From positions 1-7,477 of the forward strand of contig JAUXGC010000061.1 in NCBI GenBank assembly GCA_030622375.1: 7,477 nt of DNA, written 5' to 3'. The position numbers and the translations under genes are program-made. Below, in pieces: positions 1 through 7,019 of this stretch. Every line of letters begins with the position of its first letter. Within the stretch, counting starts at the first letter, position 1. The stretch comes from Sulfurovum sp. (GTDB lineage Bacteria > Campylobacterota > Campylobacteria > Campylobacterales > Sulfurovaceae). A model generated the notes under the pieces. The model saw only the letters and a program-made list of their open reading frames with translations. It searched no databases and was not told where the DNA came from.

Positions 1-139
1 TATGTGCATGTTTTGTAAAAGCTTCTAGCATATGGTCAAAAAATCCTACACCCGTATTTATCTTGGCTTGACCTTTTCCATAAAGATTGAGTTTGACTGA
101 AATTTGTGTCTCTTTTGTCTCTCTTTTTACTTCTATCAT
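1..139 (-). CDS. hisB: Imidazoleglycerol-phosphate dehydratase, N-terminal part (runs off the left edge)
   Basis: Only the first 46 codons are in the window. They read [12 protein letters not shown], a beta strand ending in LNLYGKG, then [17 protein letters not shown] at residues 30-46. The FFDHML segment (His36) is the first metal-binding signature of the HisB dehydratase family, which removes water from imidazoleglycerol phosphate in cytoplasmic histidine synthesis using a Mn cluster. The protein starts directly with the dehydratase domain, so it is the monofunctional form without the N-terminal phosphatase found in enteric HisB. The ATG at 139-137 is supported by a Shine-Dalgarno-like GAAGGT (AAGG at 149-146) six bases upstream. 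The start also overlaps, as ATGA, the stop of a short open stretch described separately. The identification is firm from the motif; the rest of the protein cannot be judged. Confidence 0.9.
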   Translation of the reverse strand, partial: MIEVKRETKETQISVKLNLYGKGQAKINTGVGFFDHMLEAFTKHAH

Positions 140-213
140 TTTATACCTTCAATTTTATTTAGCAACCAGTTGCGTGAGTCTTCTGCTGGAGAAAACTTAG
201 TGTTAACAATCTC
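136..213 (-). pseudogene. Possible C-terminal remnant of an unidentified gene just upstream of hisB
   Basis: This frame is open for 25 codons after a TAA at 216-214 and ends in a TGA at 138-136 that overlaps the hisB ATG as ATGA, the usual form of translationally coupled neighbours. The peptide contains [17 protein letters not shown], which has the composition of a real protein C-terminus rather than a random AT-rich frame. No start codon is present and the frame is closed upstream, so if it is real it is the tail of a gene truncated or frameshifted in the rlpA-hisB gap. I do not recognise the family. It may be coincidence; the nearby terminator-like hairpin fits a non-coding gap. Confidence 0.25.
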
Positions 214-215
214 TT

Positions 216-245
216 AAAAAGAAGTTGCCTAATGGCAAGTTTTTT
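216..245 (-). terminator. Putative rho-independent terminator after rlpA
   Basis: A short hairpin, TTGCC (225-229) and GGCAA (234-238) around a TAAT loop, lies about 50 bases beyond the rlpA stop. On the minus strand it is followed by CTTCTTTTT (224-216). On the plus strand it is followed by six T residues (240-245), so it could work in either direction. The stem is only five base pairs, so it would be weak. If active, it would partly separate hisB from rlpA transcription. Confidence 0.35.
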
Positions 246-291
246 ATAAGAGACAAGTATGGAGCTTTGCTCTATACGCGTTCTTTCATGG

Positions 292-1074
292 TCATCTTAC
301 TATAAAAGCACCCATTAGGTCATTTCTATTTTTAAAGTCTCTTGCCTCTTGTTCAGACCCAAAACCCATAAGCCATACACGATATAGTGGCTCACCGTAT
401 ATGCCACTAAATTTTTTTATAATAGGCTTATACCTGCTGTGTAAATTTGCATATTGTCTTTTATAAATTTGAGCTCCCTCATAACGATTAAATGCTCCAA
501 CTTGCACACCAAAGTTAGAGAGTTTTACACGAGTTTGCGTATGTTCACTTTTACGCTTTGCTATGGTAGCCCTAGATTGGACTTTTCCAGCAAAACCAAC
601 CACTTGTATTTTTACTTTTGCTATACCAGCTCTATCTAGTCCTATCTCTTTACCTGCTCTATAGCTACAATCAATAATGCGCCCTCTCACAAAAGGTCCT
701 CTATCATTAATGCGAACAACCGTACTTTTACCATTTTCAAGATTTTTGACCCTCACCATAGTATCCATAGGCCATGTTTTGTGTGCAGCTGTTCTTGCAT
801 GCATATTATAAATTTCGCCATTACTAGTATGTTTTCCATGAAAGTTTGGTCCATACCAACTAGAGACACCCCTCATCACTTGCCCTACTTCTACAAAAGT
901 TGGATGATAACGTTTTCCTAAAACATTATATGAACGCATTGTTGCTTTGTGGCGTGCCGCACTTGTATGTTTAGTTGGCTTTATCACCCCTTTACGCTTT
1001 GAAGAGCAACCAGTAACAAGAAGTAATGAAAACAAAATAGACATAGATACTAAAATAGTTAAAAATCTTTTCAT
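292..1074 (-). CDS. rlpA: RlpA-type septal lytic transglycosylase lipoprotein with SPOR domain
   Basis: This 260-residue protein starts with a lipoprotein signal peptide: basic MKR, a hydrophobic run and the lipobox V20-T21-G22-C23, so Cys23 should be lipidated. A double-psi beta-barrel domain spans roughly 66-160, with GVSSWYGP (69-76), TSNGEIYNM (83-91), AAHKT (96-100) and RINDRGPF (121-128). His98 and Asp124 match the catalytic His/Asp pair of RlpA enzymes. A C-terminal SPOR domain (about 187-260, starting FGVQVGAF) is the type that binds glycan strands stripped of stem peptides at division sites. RlpA enzymes cleave such strands during septation. AGAGG (1083-1079) lies four bases before the ATG. 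In related genomes rlpA follows the transglycosylase gene directly; here an insert of about 1.4 kb separates them, so this copy may rely on read-through or a local promoter. The domain call is firm; septal enzymatic activity is by analogy. Confidence 0.93.
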   Translation of the reverse strand: MKRFLTILVSMSILFSLLLVTGCSSKRKGVIKPTKHTSAARHKATMRSYNVLGKRYHPTFVEVGQVMRGVSSWYGPNFHGKHTSNGEIYNMHARTAAHKTWPMDTMVRVKNLENGKSTVVRINDRGPFVRGRIIDCSYRAGKEIGLDRAGIAKVKIQVVGFAGKVQSRATIAKRKSEHTQTRVKLSNFGVQVGAFNRYEGAQIYKRQYANLHSRYKPIIKKFSGIYGEPLYRVWLMGFGSEQEARDFKNRNDLMGAFIVR

Positions 1075-1128
1075 AGAGCCTCTATAGTTTATAAAATATT
1101 AGGTAATATTATCTCTTTATTTGACTTT

Positions 1129-1359
1129 ATGCTCGCTTTAGTGGCTCTCTTGCAACATATCATAGGAATTACTACCTGGTGTTTTTATGACTATTTTATC
1201 GCTATTGGAATTTTTCTACTGAGCTTTATCATTATGGGCATAATTCGTTCAAAACTAAGAAATAGTGTAGTTCCTTCCTCACAAAGAGAGTATCAGTACA
1301 ACGATAAAGGTATAGCTGATTGGTTTACAGCTAGAGAGTTGTGCATAAAACTAAAGTAG
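1129..1359 (+). CDS. Small putative membrane protein, probably 5'-truncated and fused to mltD-derived sequence
   Basis: The frame encodes up to 76 residues. The part from about residue 13 looks protein-like: a hydrophobic helix (roughly 20-42, within FYDYFIAIGIFLLSFIIMGI), then a polar tail with SSQREYQYNDKGIADWF. I do not recognise the family. The first codons (1137-1164) are the reverse complement of the last 28 bp of mltD, so the apparent N-terminus is chimeric and the original start was probably lost at position 1165. No Shine-Dalgarno precedes the ATG at 1129, which supports a non-native start. The end overlaps the convergent amine oxidase gene by 9 bp, which suggests the two genes were already neighbours before arriving here. 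It may be a non-functional remnant. Confidence 0.35.
   Translation: MLALVALLQHIIGITTWCFYDYFIAIGIFLLSFIIMGIIRSKLRNSVVPSSQREYQYNDKGIADWFTARELCIKLK
1137..1164 (-). repeat. Exact second copy of the last 28 bp of mltD (left copy of a direct repeat)
   Basis: Positions 1137-1164 are identical, in the same orientation, to 2561-2588. On the minus strand the repeat encodes YDMLQESH plus the stop codon of mltD. Its placement just before rlpA marks where mltD presumably once ended next to rlpA. The two copies bracket the amine oxidase region and the decayed mltD fragment. Confidence 0.95.
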
Positions 1360-2349
1360 CGAAGCAATCTCTTTGGCTCTTATTATTGCGCCTTCTAAAT
1401 ATCCGCCCTCTTTAAATGAAAACTCCGTAGCACTAAATAGTATCTTTTTAGAGTAATTAGTTGTGTCTATACCATACTGAGGATGTTCTCTTAATGGCTT
1501 CGCATCTTGAACTGTGGCACTATATTTCTCTTCTCTCCAATCGACTAGATAAATATTTGTTATTTCCTCTTTATCTATACCAAACACTCTTACCATCTGC
1601 TTTATCACTAATTCTTCAAAATCATTCATTGTCGTACCTGAAGAGATAAAACCAAAAAGAGCCGCAGTTTGTACATTTGAAGCATCATGTATCTCAGATA
1701 AAGGTCCAATATGTGAAAATACAAATCCACTTAAAGAATTTTTCTTCCAAAAAGCAGTTCTAAACTCGACAACACACTTTGCACTGTTTCCCATCCATGT
1801 CTGCGTTTGAAGCATCTTAACTTTTAGAGGTTGAGGAAGTTCGGGGGTATAGTTTATCTTTAGGGCTAAACGCGGTGATAGAGTTGAAATGACAAAATCA
1901 CTCTCATAACTGTTACTATGCGTTTTTGTTACAACATTTTGTAGCTTTTCAATACTTACAACCTCTTCACTAAAAATAATCTTTACATTTTTTAGTTTAC
2001 GGTAAAGAGTATCTATAAGCATATTTAACGAACCTTTCATTCGTACAGATGGAGCAGATGGCTGTGGAGTAAACATCTCCACTTTATCTTTTGTGTCATA
2101 AAGGGCATAGCCATCTGTCTCTTGCATAAAAAGCTCTAACTCTAACTTATCTATAAGCTCTAGAATATTTTTATGATGTTGCCATATCCAGGAGGGACCC
2201 ATATCATGCCCAAATATGCTAAAAACACGTCCACCCAATCTTTCTCTTGCTTCTAGTATAGTTATCTCATACTTATCCTGAAGTAGGTAAGCCAAGTATA
2301 GTCCACTTAATCCTGCACCAATAATTGTTATTTTTTTATTAATAATCAT
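1351..2349 (-). CDS. FAD-dependent amine oxidase-like flavoprotein
   Basis: This 332-residue protein begins with a Rossmann dinucleotide-binding fold: KKITIIGAGLSG, with Gly11, Gly13 and Gly16, then the acidic Glu33 in ILEARERLGGRV (31-42). This is the classic N-terminus of the flavin monoamine oxidase, protoporphyrinogen oxidase and phytoene desaturase superfamily. MGPSWIW (50-56) corresponds to the family segment after the FAD site, and EGGYLEGA (314-321) matches the C-terminal motif that closes over the flavin. WREEKYSA (271-278) resembles the tryptophan-rich stretch before it. Length is below the roughly 450 of classic monoamine oxidases but near that of short bacterial members. No signal peptide is seen, so it is probably cytoplasmic; the substrate is unknown. 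The start is fixed by the first beta strand; only a weak purine stretch precedes it. The gene lies inside the insert between mltD and rlpA and is probably acquired. Confidence 0.85.
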   Translation of the reverse strand: MIINKKITIIGAGLSGLYLAYLLQDKYEITILEARERLGGRVFSIFGHDMGPSWIWQHHKNILELIDKLELELFMQETDGYALYDTKDKVEMFTPQPSAPSVRMKGSLNMLIDTLYRKLKNVKIIFSEEVVSIEKLQNVVTKTHSNSYESDFVISTLSPRLALKINYTPELPQPLKVKMLQTQTWMGNSAKCVVEFRTAFWKKNSLSGFVFSHIGPLSEIHDASNVQTAALFGFISSGTTMNDFEELVIKQMVRVFGIDKEEITNIYLVDWREEKYSATVQDAKPLREHPQYGIDTTNYSKKILFSATEFSFKEGGYLEGAIIRAKEIASLL

Positions 2350-2382
2350 AATAATTCATTCTTTTTAAAAACATATTAGCAT

Positions 2383-2563
2383 ATTAACATATATAACTCT
2401 CCTTGGCTCCATCTCTAAAAGCTTGGCTATAGTTAAAAGATTTTCACCTCTTTTAACTTTTACTCGCATAAATCCGTTACTAGAAGTCTCTTTCTCCATA
2501 TTTTTAAAACCTAAAGTAATATTTTCTGTATATATTCTCGTGTCTCTTTTTGCAGATACTTTT
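2383..2563 (-). pseudogene. Decayed duplicate of an internal mltD segment
   Basis: This stretch aligns with 2881-3085 inside mltD, residues about 197-265 (end of the transglycosylase region into the first LysM domain). A hand alignment gives roughly 86 percent identity outside gaps. Recognisable peptides are KETREYIQKI and, in another frame, GFMRVKVKRGENLLTIAKLL. A 28-bp deletion near 2525 and a one-base insertion near the fragment's end break the frame, and a stop follows the deletion, so it cannot be translated as one piece. Several differences are synonymous or conservative (Lys to Arg), which hints that the copy was under selection for a while or came from a relative before decaying. It lies directly after the mltD stop codon, joined through a short run of shared A residues (T on the plus strand). 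Confidence 0.9.
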
Positions 2564-2588
2564 AGTGGCTCTCTTGCAACATATCATA
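2561..2588 (-). repeat. 28-bp direct repeat, right copy: the 3' end of mltD
   Basis: This is the native copy, containing the last eight codons and the stop of the intact mltD gene. It matches 1137-1164 at all 28 positions. The distance between copies is 1424 bp, which equals the size of the inserted segment. Confidence 0.95.
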
Positions 2589-3674
2589 AAATATTTCTTT
2601 AGATACTGGCAATACTAAAAGTTGCCCTAACTCAAGATAATCATTATTCAAATGATTTATCATTTTTATCTCTTCTTTCTTTATGTGGTATGTTTTTGCA
2701 ATGCCGTCCAAGCTATCTCCTATCTGTACATTGTAAGATATCATATGCTCTTTATCTAACATAAAAACTTCACTCTCTACTTGATAGCAAAGATAAAAAG
2801 CATAGATTTTATCTTCTGGAATCGTTATATTATAATATGGTTTTTTTTGAGGAAGTATGCCATTTTTATACTCACTATTTAACATATATAACTCTTTGGG
2901 TTTCATCTTTAAAAGCTTGGCAATAGTTAAAAGATTTTCACCTTTTTTCACCTTTACTTTCATAAATCCATTACCAAAAGGGTTTTTTTGCATATTTTTA
3001 AACCCCAAAGTAATATTTTCACCTATCATAGCAACAAGCAAAATCTTCTGTATATACTCTCGTGTCTCTTTTGGAAGATACTTTTTATTGCTATCTATCA
3101 GCACATCAAGTTCATTTGTTCCTGCTTTTTTAATGGCTTTTTTCAATCTACCCTCGCCACAATTGTATGCCATCATTGCCAAATACCATTTTCCAAATTG
3201 CCTATGAAGTTTTTCCAAGTACGCTATGGCAGCCTTTGTTGAACTTTCAGGACTAAGTCGTTCATCTATGCTATCGCACACTTCAAGGTTATAGTGTTTT
3301 GCTGTTGCTGGCATAAATTGCCATAAACCTACGGCTTTTTTAGGAGAGATGGCAGAAGAAGAAAATCCTGACTCAACCATAGAGAGATATATAAACAAAT
3401 CTGATAAACCATCTTCCATTAAACGTCTTTTCATCATAGGCAGAAGTAATTCACCTCTCTTTAATGAGTGCGTATAAAATCTTTTTATTTTCTTTTCATA
3501 AATCAAAACAAAAGCTTTGAACTCACTATCGTAAGCAAAAGATTCATCTACGCCAAACTCTGAAAAAACATAAGAGTAACTAGGATACTTATCTACAATA
3601 GAGAGTGAATGGGAAAAGAGTGTTAAAAAAAATAGTAAAACAGATACTCTTCTCATCATTATTGGTATTATCAT
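2562..3674 (-). CDS. mltD: MltD-like membrane-bound lytic transglycosylase with two LysM domains
   Basis: This 370-residue exported enzyme cleaves peptidoglycan glycan strands. The N-terminus (about 1-25, MMRRVSVLLFFLTLFSHSLS) is a signal peptide with no lipobox. The SLT domain spans about 88-190: the catalytic Glu101 is in MVESGF, followed by GLWQFMPATA (116-125) and AYNCGEG (169-175), all standard family-1 motifs. Two LysM peptidoglycan-binding modules follow, about 237-286 (VKKGENLLTIAKLL) and 312-357 (VQIGDSLDGIAKTYHI). The ATG at 3674 is three bases after the tatD stop and has no clear Shine-Dalgarno, which suggests coupling by reinitiation; Met6 or Met7 are alternative starts that leave a shorter signal peptide. 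The gene appears intact although a decayed copy of its interior and a copy of its last 28 bp lie downstream. The symbol follows domain architecture; orthology to E. coli MltD is approximate. Confidence 0.92.
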   Translation of the reverse strand: MIIPIMMRRVSVLLFFLTLFSHSLSIVDKYPSYSYVFSEFGVDESFAYDSEFKAFVLIYEKKIKRFYTHSLKRGELLLPMMKRRLMEDGLSDLFIYLSMVESGFSSSAISPKKAVGLWQFMPATAKHYNLEVCDSIDERLSPESSTKAAIAYLEKLHRQFGKWYLAMMAYNCGEGRLKKAIKKAGTNELDVLIDSNKKYLPKETREYIQKILLVAMIGENITLGFKNMQKNPFGNGFMKVKVKKGENLLTIAKLLKMKPKELYMLNSEYKNGILPQKKPYYNITIPEDKIYAFYLCYQVESEVFMLDKEHMISYNVQIGDSLDGIAKTYHIKKEEIKMINHLNNDYLELGQLLVLPVSKEIFYDMLQESH

Positions 3675-3677
3675 AGT

Positions 3678-4448
3678 TTAAAAACCAAAAAGTCTTTGTG
3701 CATTTAAGGTCGTAAGTTGAGATATCTCTTCTAAGCTTATACCGCTAAGTTCACTCATCTTTTGGGCAACAAGATTTGTATAACTAGGCTCATTCCTCTC
3801 TCCTCTGTGTGGGTGAGGCGTAAGGTATGGGGCATCTGTTTCCAAAAGAAGTCTGTCTTGTGGTATATCTGGATATACATTTATAAGTTTTTTAGCATTT
3901 TTAAAAGTCAACACACCGCCAATTCCATAATAGAAATTCTTTTCAGATAGTTGAAGTAGTGACTGGTTTGCATTATAGCAGTGAAGTACACCACCTCTAT
4001 CTCCAGCATATCTGTCAAGTAAATCTAAACAATCTGCACTTGATTCTCGTATATGAACAATAAGAGGTTTTTTAAGTTCCTTTGCCCAAAGTATTTGATC
4101 TACAAAAACCTCTTTTTGTAGTTTTTTCTCTTTGGCTATCTCTTCATCTTTCTTTGGTAAGCGATAGTAGTCCAATCCGCACTCACCTATGGCAACACAC
4201 TTTGGATGATGCACAAATTTTTCCAAATATGCCTTATCATAATTTCTTGCATCATAAGGATGTACTCCCACAGCAAAATATACTCCATCGTATGTTTCAC
4301 AAAGTTCAACTGCACGCTCTAGTGTTTTAGGGTCAGCACCAGGAATAATGAACTTCTCCACACCTTTAGCTTTTGCCTTTTGAAGTACCTCTTCAATATC
4401 ATTGTTGTAACGATTATCATCTAAGTGACAATGTGTATCTATTATCAT
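3678..4448 (-). CDS. tatD: TatD family metal-dependent hydrolase (putative DNase)
   Basis: This 256-residue protein carries the full TatD metal-site set: THCHLD (5-10, His6 and His8), GVHPYDA (61-67, His63), GECGLDYYR (88-96, Glu89), PLIVHIRES (128-136, His132), LHCYN (His156) and ETDAPYL (203-209, Asp205). Length is normal for the family. TatD enzymes are cytoplasmic TIM-barrel nucleases reported to act as 3'-5' exonucleases or deoxyribonucleases in DNA repair and turnover, although the physiological substrate is not settled. The ATG at 4448 overlaps the recN stop as ATGA and is preceded by GGAG (4458-4455) at six bases, so the start is secure and translation is likely coupled to recN. A neighbouring DNA repair gene fits a role in DNA metabolism. 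Which TatD paralogue this is cannot be told from one gene. Confidence 0.93.
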   Translation of the reverse strand: MIIDTHCHLDDNRYNNDIEEVLQKAKAKGVEKFIIPGADPKTLERAVELCETYDGVYFAVGVHPYDARNYDKAYLEKFVHHPKCVAIGECGLDYYRLPKKDEEIAKEKKLQKEVFVDQILWAKELKKPLIVHIRESSADCLDLLDRYAGDRGGVLHCYNANQSLLQLSEKNFYYGIGGVLTFKNAKKLINVYPDIPQDRLLLETDAPYLTPHPHRGERNEPSYTNLVAQKMSELSGISLEEISQLTTLNAQRLFGF

Positions 4449-5980
4449 GCTGTACTCCGTAACTTTTTGGCAAACTCCATCGCTTCAGAAGTAGGATTTT
4501 CTCCAGCCACAATACGTGCTATTTCCTGAACTCTTCTATCGTCATTTAAAACTTCAACTTTACTAGTATTGCCACGTTTGGTTACTACTATATGCTGTTG
4601 TGCTTTTGCCGAGAGATGAGGCTGATGAGAGACAGCAAATATCTGATAAACCTCTGAGAGCTTATGTATCATCTGTGCAATAGCTATGGACTCATCTCCA
4701 CTTACATTAGCATCTATTTCATCGAGTATAAGAACACCTTGCATATCTCTATCTTTAGGAGTAGTAACTGCCATCAGTGCTAAACGCACACGGTTAAACT
4801 CACCTCCACTGAGTGTATCTGTTTTAGAGTTACCAAGCATAATATCTATGCTATCTATACCGTTATGCTCTAAAGGTATATCTTTAAATTCAAATACCAA
4901 AGCGGGAAGTTTGAGTGTAGTAAGGTATGTTTTTAGACTCTTTTCAACTGTTTTAGCCTCTTCTTGACGCACGGACGATAGTTTTGAAGCAGTGTTGTTT
5001 AACTCATAAAATTCTAACTCCAAAAAGGACTCCAAAGCACTTTTATCTTGCTCTATATTTTTATACCCTGCAAGCTCTTTTTCTTTTGTTGCCCTATATA
5101 CAAGTGCTTCTTCTATGCTTCCATAACGGTTTTTCAGTGACATCAAATCACTTAAACGGTCCAAAACTTCTTCTATGTTAACCTCTTCAAGCTCCTCTGT
5201 AAGATTTTCTGTCTCTTCAAAATCTGCACGAAGTTGATTCATTGCATCCGAAAAGAGAGATTCATCTTTATCTAAAAGTCTATATACCTCTTTGACACTT
5301 GACTCCAAAGTGAAAATATCTGAAGCTACTAAGAGTGCCTCTTTTATCTTATCTATGCGTGAAAGTTGCTGTTTGACTTTTAACAACTCTTTCTCTTCTC
5401 CTACTTTTGGGTCAATGGCAACTATTTTTTCCACTTCATATGTGGCATACTCTATAAGTTCTGCAAGTTTTGCTTCATCTTGTTTTATTTTGTTAAGCTC
5501 GGATGCTTTTAGCCTGTAGTTTGCATAACGCTTTTTATACTCTTTAAGAGACTTTTTAAAAGTTTTATCTTTAGATATGCGTTTTTTGTCTATCATCTCC
5601 AAAAGTCTCTCTGACTCAAAGCCACCCTTGTCACGAACGGAAAGATATTTTACATAAGGAGAGAAGAGTTCAAACAATGCTTTTTTAGAGATATTTTGAC
5701 CCTCTATGAAGTAACGTAGTTTCTCTTTTTTAAGTGTTTTTATAGTTAAATCATCTTCAAGTTCGCAAGCATCACTCTGTAGGCTAGATGGCTTAATCAA
5801 ATTGATTTCACACAAAGAAGCTGCACCTTGTGTTGTAAATCCAAAACTAGAGAGTAAAGCAGAGACAAGTACAGACTTTCCTGCACCACTAGGACCAGTA
5901 AAGACCACTAAGCCCTTATCAAATTCCAACTCTACTTCATCAAAAGTAACAAGCTCTCGAAAATACAGACGTTCTACCAA
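4445..5980 (-). CDS. recN: DNA repair ATPase RecN
   Basis: This 511-residue SMC-like ATPase acts in recombinational repair of double-strand breaks. The Walker A motif GPSGAGKS is at 29-36; the ABC signature LSGGEFNRVR is at 390-399; Walker B VLILDE is at 416-421, followed by IDANVSGDES; and the switch histidine is His452 in VSHQPH. The long charged middle (roughly 130-380) is the antiparallel coiled-coil region of the family. It is somewhat shorter than the E. coli protein (about 553), as is usual in Campylobacterota. The start is TTG at 5980-5978, not ATG: it lies inside the last codons of nadK and is preceded six bases upstream by a very strong GGGGAGA (5993-5987). The stop overlaps tatD as ATGA. 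No LexA-type box is seen near the operon promoter. Confidence 0.94.
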   Translation of the reverse strand: MVERLYFRELVTFDEVELEFDKGLVVFTGPSGAGKSVLVSALLSSFGFTTQGAASLCEINLIKPSSLQSDACELEDDLTIKTLKKEKLRYFIEGQNISKKALFELFSPYVKYLSVRDKGGFESERLLEMIDKKRISKDKTFKKSLKEYKKRYANYRLKASELNKIKQDEAKLAELIEYATYEVEKIVAIDPKVGEEKELLKVKQQLSRIDKIKEALLVASDIFTLESSVKEVYRLLDKDESLFSDAMNQLRADFEETENLTEELEEVNIEEVLDRLSDLMSLKNRYGSIEEALVYRATKEKELAGYKNIEQDKSALESFLELEFYELNNTASKLSSVRQEEAKTVEKSLKTYLTTLKLPALVFEFKDIPLEHNGIDSIDIMLGNSKTDTLSGGEFNRVRLALMAVTTPKDRDMQGVLILDEIDANVSGDESIAIAQMIHKLSEVYQIFAVSHQPHLSAKAQQHIVVTKRGNTSKVEVLNDDRRVQEIARIVAGENPTSEAMEFAKKLRSTA

Positions 5981-6852
5981 TTTTTATCTCCCCAATGAAG
6001 CTTCTCTCTTAGTACGGAAAAGTAGTTCCTCTCTTTTTTATGCAACAGTTTTGCACCTTTTTTTGCACCTGCGATGAAGAGTATATCACCCTCTTCCATC
6101 TCATACTCTTCTTGTCCATCTATTACGGCTATGGCTTTATATTTTTCTACATCAAGCTCTATACTAAAATCAGCAGGCACAACAAGAGGTAGCTGATTTG
6201 CCAAAGAGTGTGCTAAAACAGGGGTCATGATAAAAGCTTGTGTCAGAGGGTACATCACAGGACCACCAGCAGAAAGATTATATGCTGTTGAGCCAGTAGG
6301 CGTAGATATAATCAACCCATCACCTCTATAACTGTTAAATCTCTCACCATCTATAGAGGCATTGACTTGAACCATTTTTGAGGGAAAAGGGCTTGTGATG
6401 ACTACATCGTTTAAAGCAAAAAAATGCTTTTTATCTCCACTCTTTTTTTGCAAGTACCCCTCTATCATCATTCTGTTATCTACGCGATACTCTCCAGAAA
6501 GCAACACTTCCAAAAAATTATCTACATCATCCACAGTAATGTCGGCCAAAAAACCTAAAGTTCCAGCATTTATCCCTACTACTGGTTTATGGTATCCATA
6601 GCTACGACGTACAAGAGAAAGAAGCGTACCATCACCACCAAGAGAGACAAGGAAGTCTGCTTCTTCGCACATCTTCTCAAACGATACTCCATTCACCCCT
6701 ATCATATCAGCTGAATCTTTACCAATAAGCACAGAAATCCCTTTGGCTTCAAACTGCTCTTTTATCTTCTCATACAGAGGTTTTATCTCTGATGCATCGG
6801 GTTTAAGAACGAACCCTGCTGTTTTGATTTGGACTAATTTTTGACTACTCAT
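5974..6852 (-). CDS. nadK: NAD kinase
   Basis: This 292-residue enzyme phosphorylates NAD to NADP in the cytoplasm and is essential in most bacteria. Diagnostic motifs are all present: GGDGTLL at 72-78 with catalytic Asp74, NAGTLGFLAD at 95-104, LNDVVI at 147-152 (in place of the common LNEVVI) and GDGLIISTPTGSTAY at 177-191, followed by SAGGP. Length is normal for the family. AGGAAA (6861-6856) lies just before the ATG. It is the first gene of the operon; its last codons contain the TTG start of recN, a 7-bp overlap that implies coupled translation. Nothing is missing or odd in the protein. Confidence 0.95.
   Translation of the reverse strand: MSSQKLVQIKTAGFVLKPDASEIKPLYEKIKEQFEAKGISVLIGKDSADMIGVNGVSFEKMCEEADFLVSLGGDGTLLSLVRRSYGYHKPVVGINAGTLGFLADITVDDVDNFLEVLLSGEYRVDNRMMIEGYLQKKSGDKKHFFALNDVVITSPFPSKMVQVNASIDGERFNSYRGDGLIISTPTGSTAYNLSAGGPVMYPLTQAFIMTPVLAHSLANQLPLVVPADFSIELDVEKYKAIAVIDGQEEYEMEEGDILFIAGAKKGAKLLHKKERNYFSVLREKLHWGDKNW
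5987..5993 (-). promoter_or_regulatory. Ribosome binding site that sets the TTG start of recN
   Basis: GGGGAGA lies within the nadK coding sequence, six bases before the TTG at 5980. It is the strongest Shine-Dalgarno on the minus strand here and explains how a TTG start can be used. Confidence 0.75.
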
Positions 6853-6890
6853 TGGTTTCCTATCTATTTAAGAAATATAATTGTTAGGGT

Positions 6891-6918
6891 ATCATAAATG
6901 TACTTTAGTGTTTGAAAA
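6891..6918 (-). promoter_or_regulatory. Candidate promoter of the nadK-recN-tatD-mltD operon
   Basis: On the minus strand, TATGAT (6896-6891) is a good -10 box about 38 bases before the nadK start codon. TTTTCA (6918-6913), 16 bases upstream of it, is only a weak -35. Weak -35 elements are common in Campylobacterota, where T-rich periodic sequence often replaces them. Assignment is by inspection only. Confidence 0.4.
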
Positions 6919-7019
6919 TATATGATATTTGAACCTACATACAAAAACTTATATATCCAATGGGCTCACAACCCTACCCTTATTCATCTCAACTACCACA
7001 TATGAATAAACCATTACTA

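Noticed and set aside
261..275. Small hairpin GAGC-TTT-GCTC in the rlpA-hisB gap
   Set aside because: The stem is only four base pairs and no T tract follows, so no function can be supported.
1137..2588. Insertion sequence or integrative element reading of the repeat-bounded segment
   Set aside because: No transposase, integrase or terminal inverted repeats are present, and 28 bp is long for a target-site duplication; duplication of mltD explains the repeat better.
2857..3242. Two overlapping plus-strand open frames opposite mltD
   Set aside because: They lie antisense to a gene with complete catalytic and LysM motifs; the low-complexity hydrophobic translation is typical of the reverse of an AT-rich gene.
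4082..6077. Several plus-strand open frames opposite tatD, recN and nadK
   Set aside because: All are antisense to genes with complete family motifs and none has its own recognisable domain or ribosome binding site.
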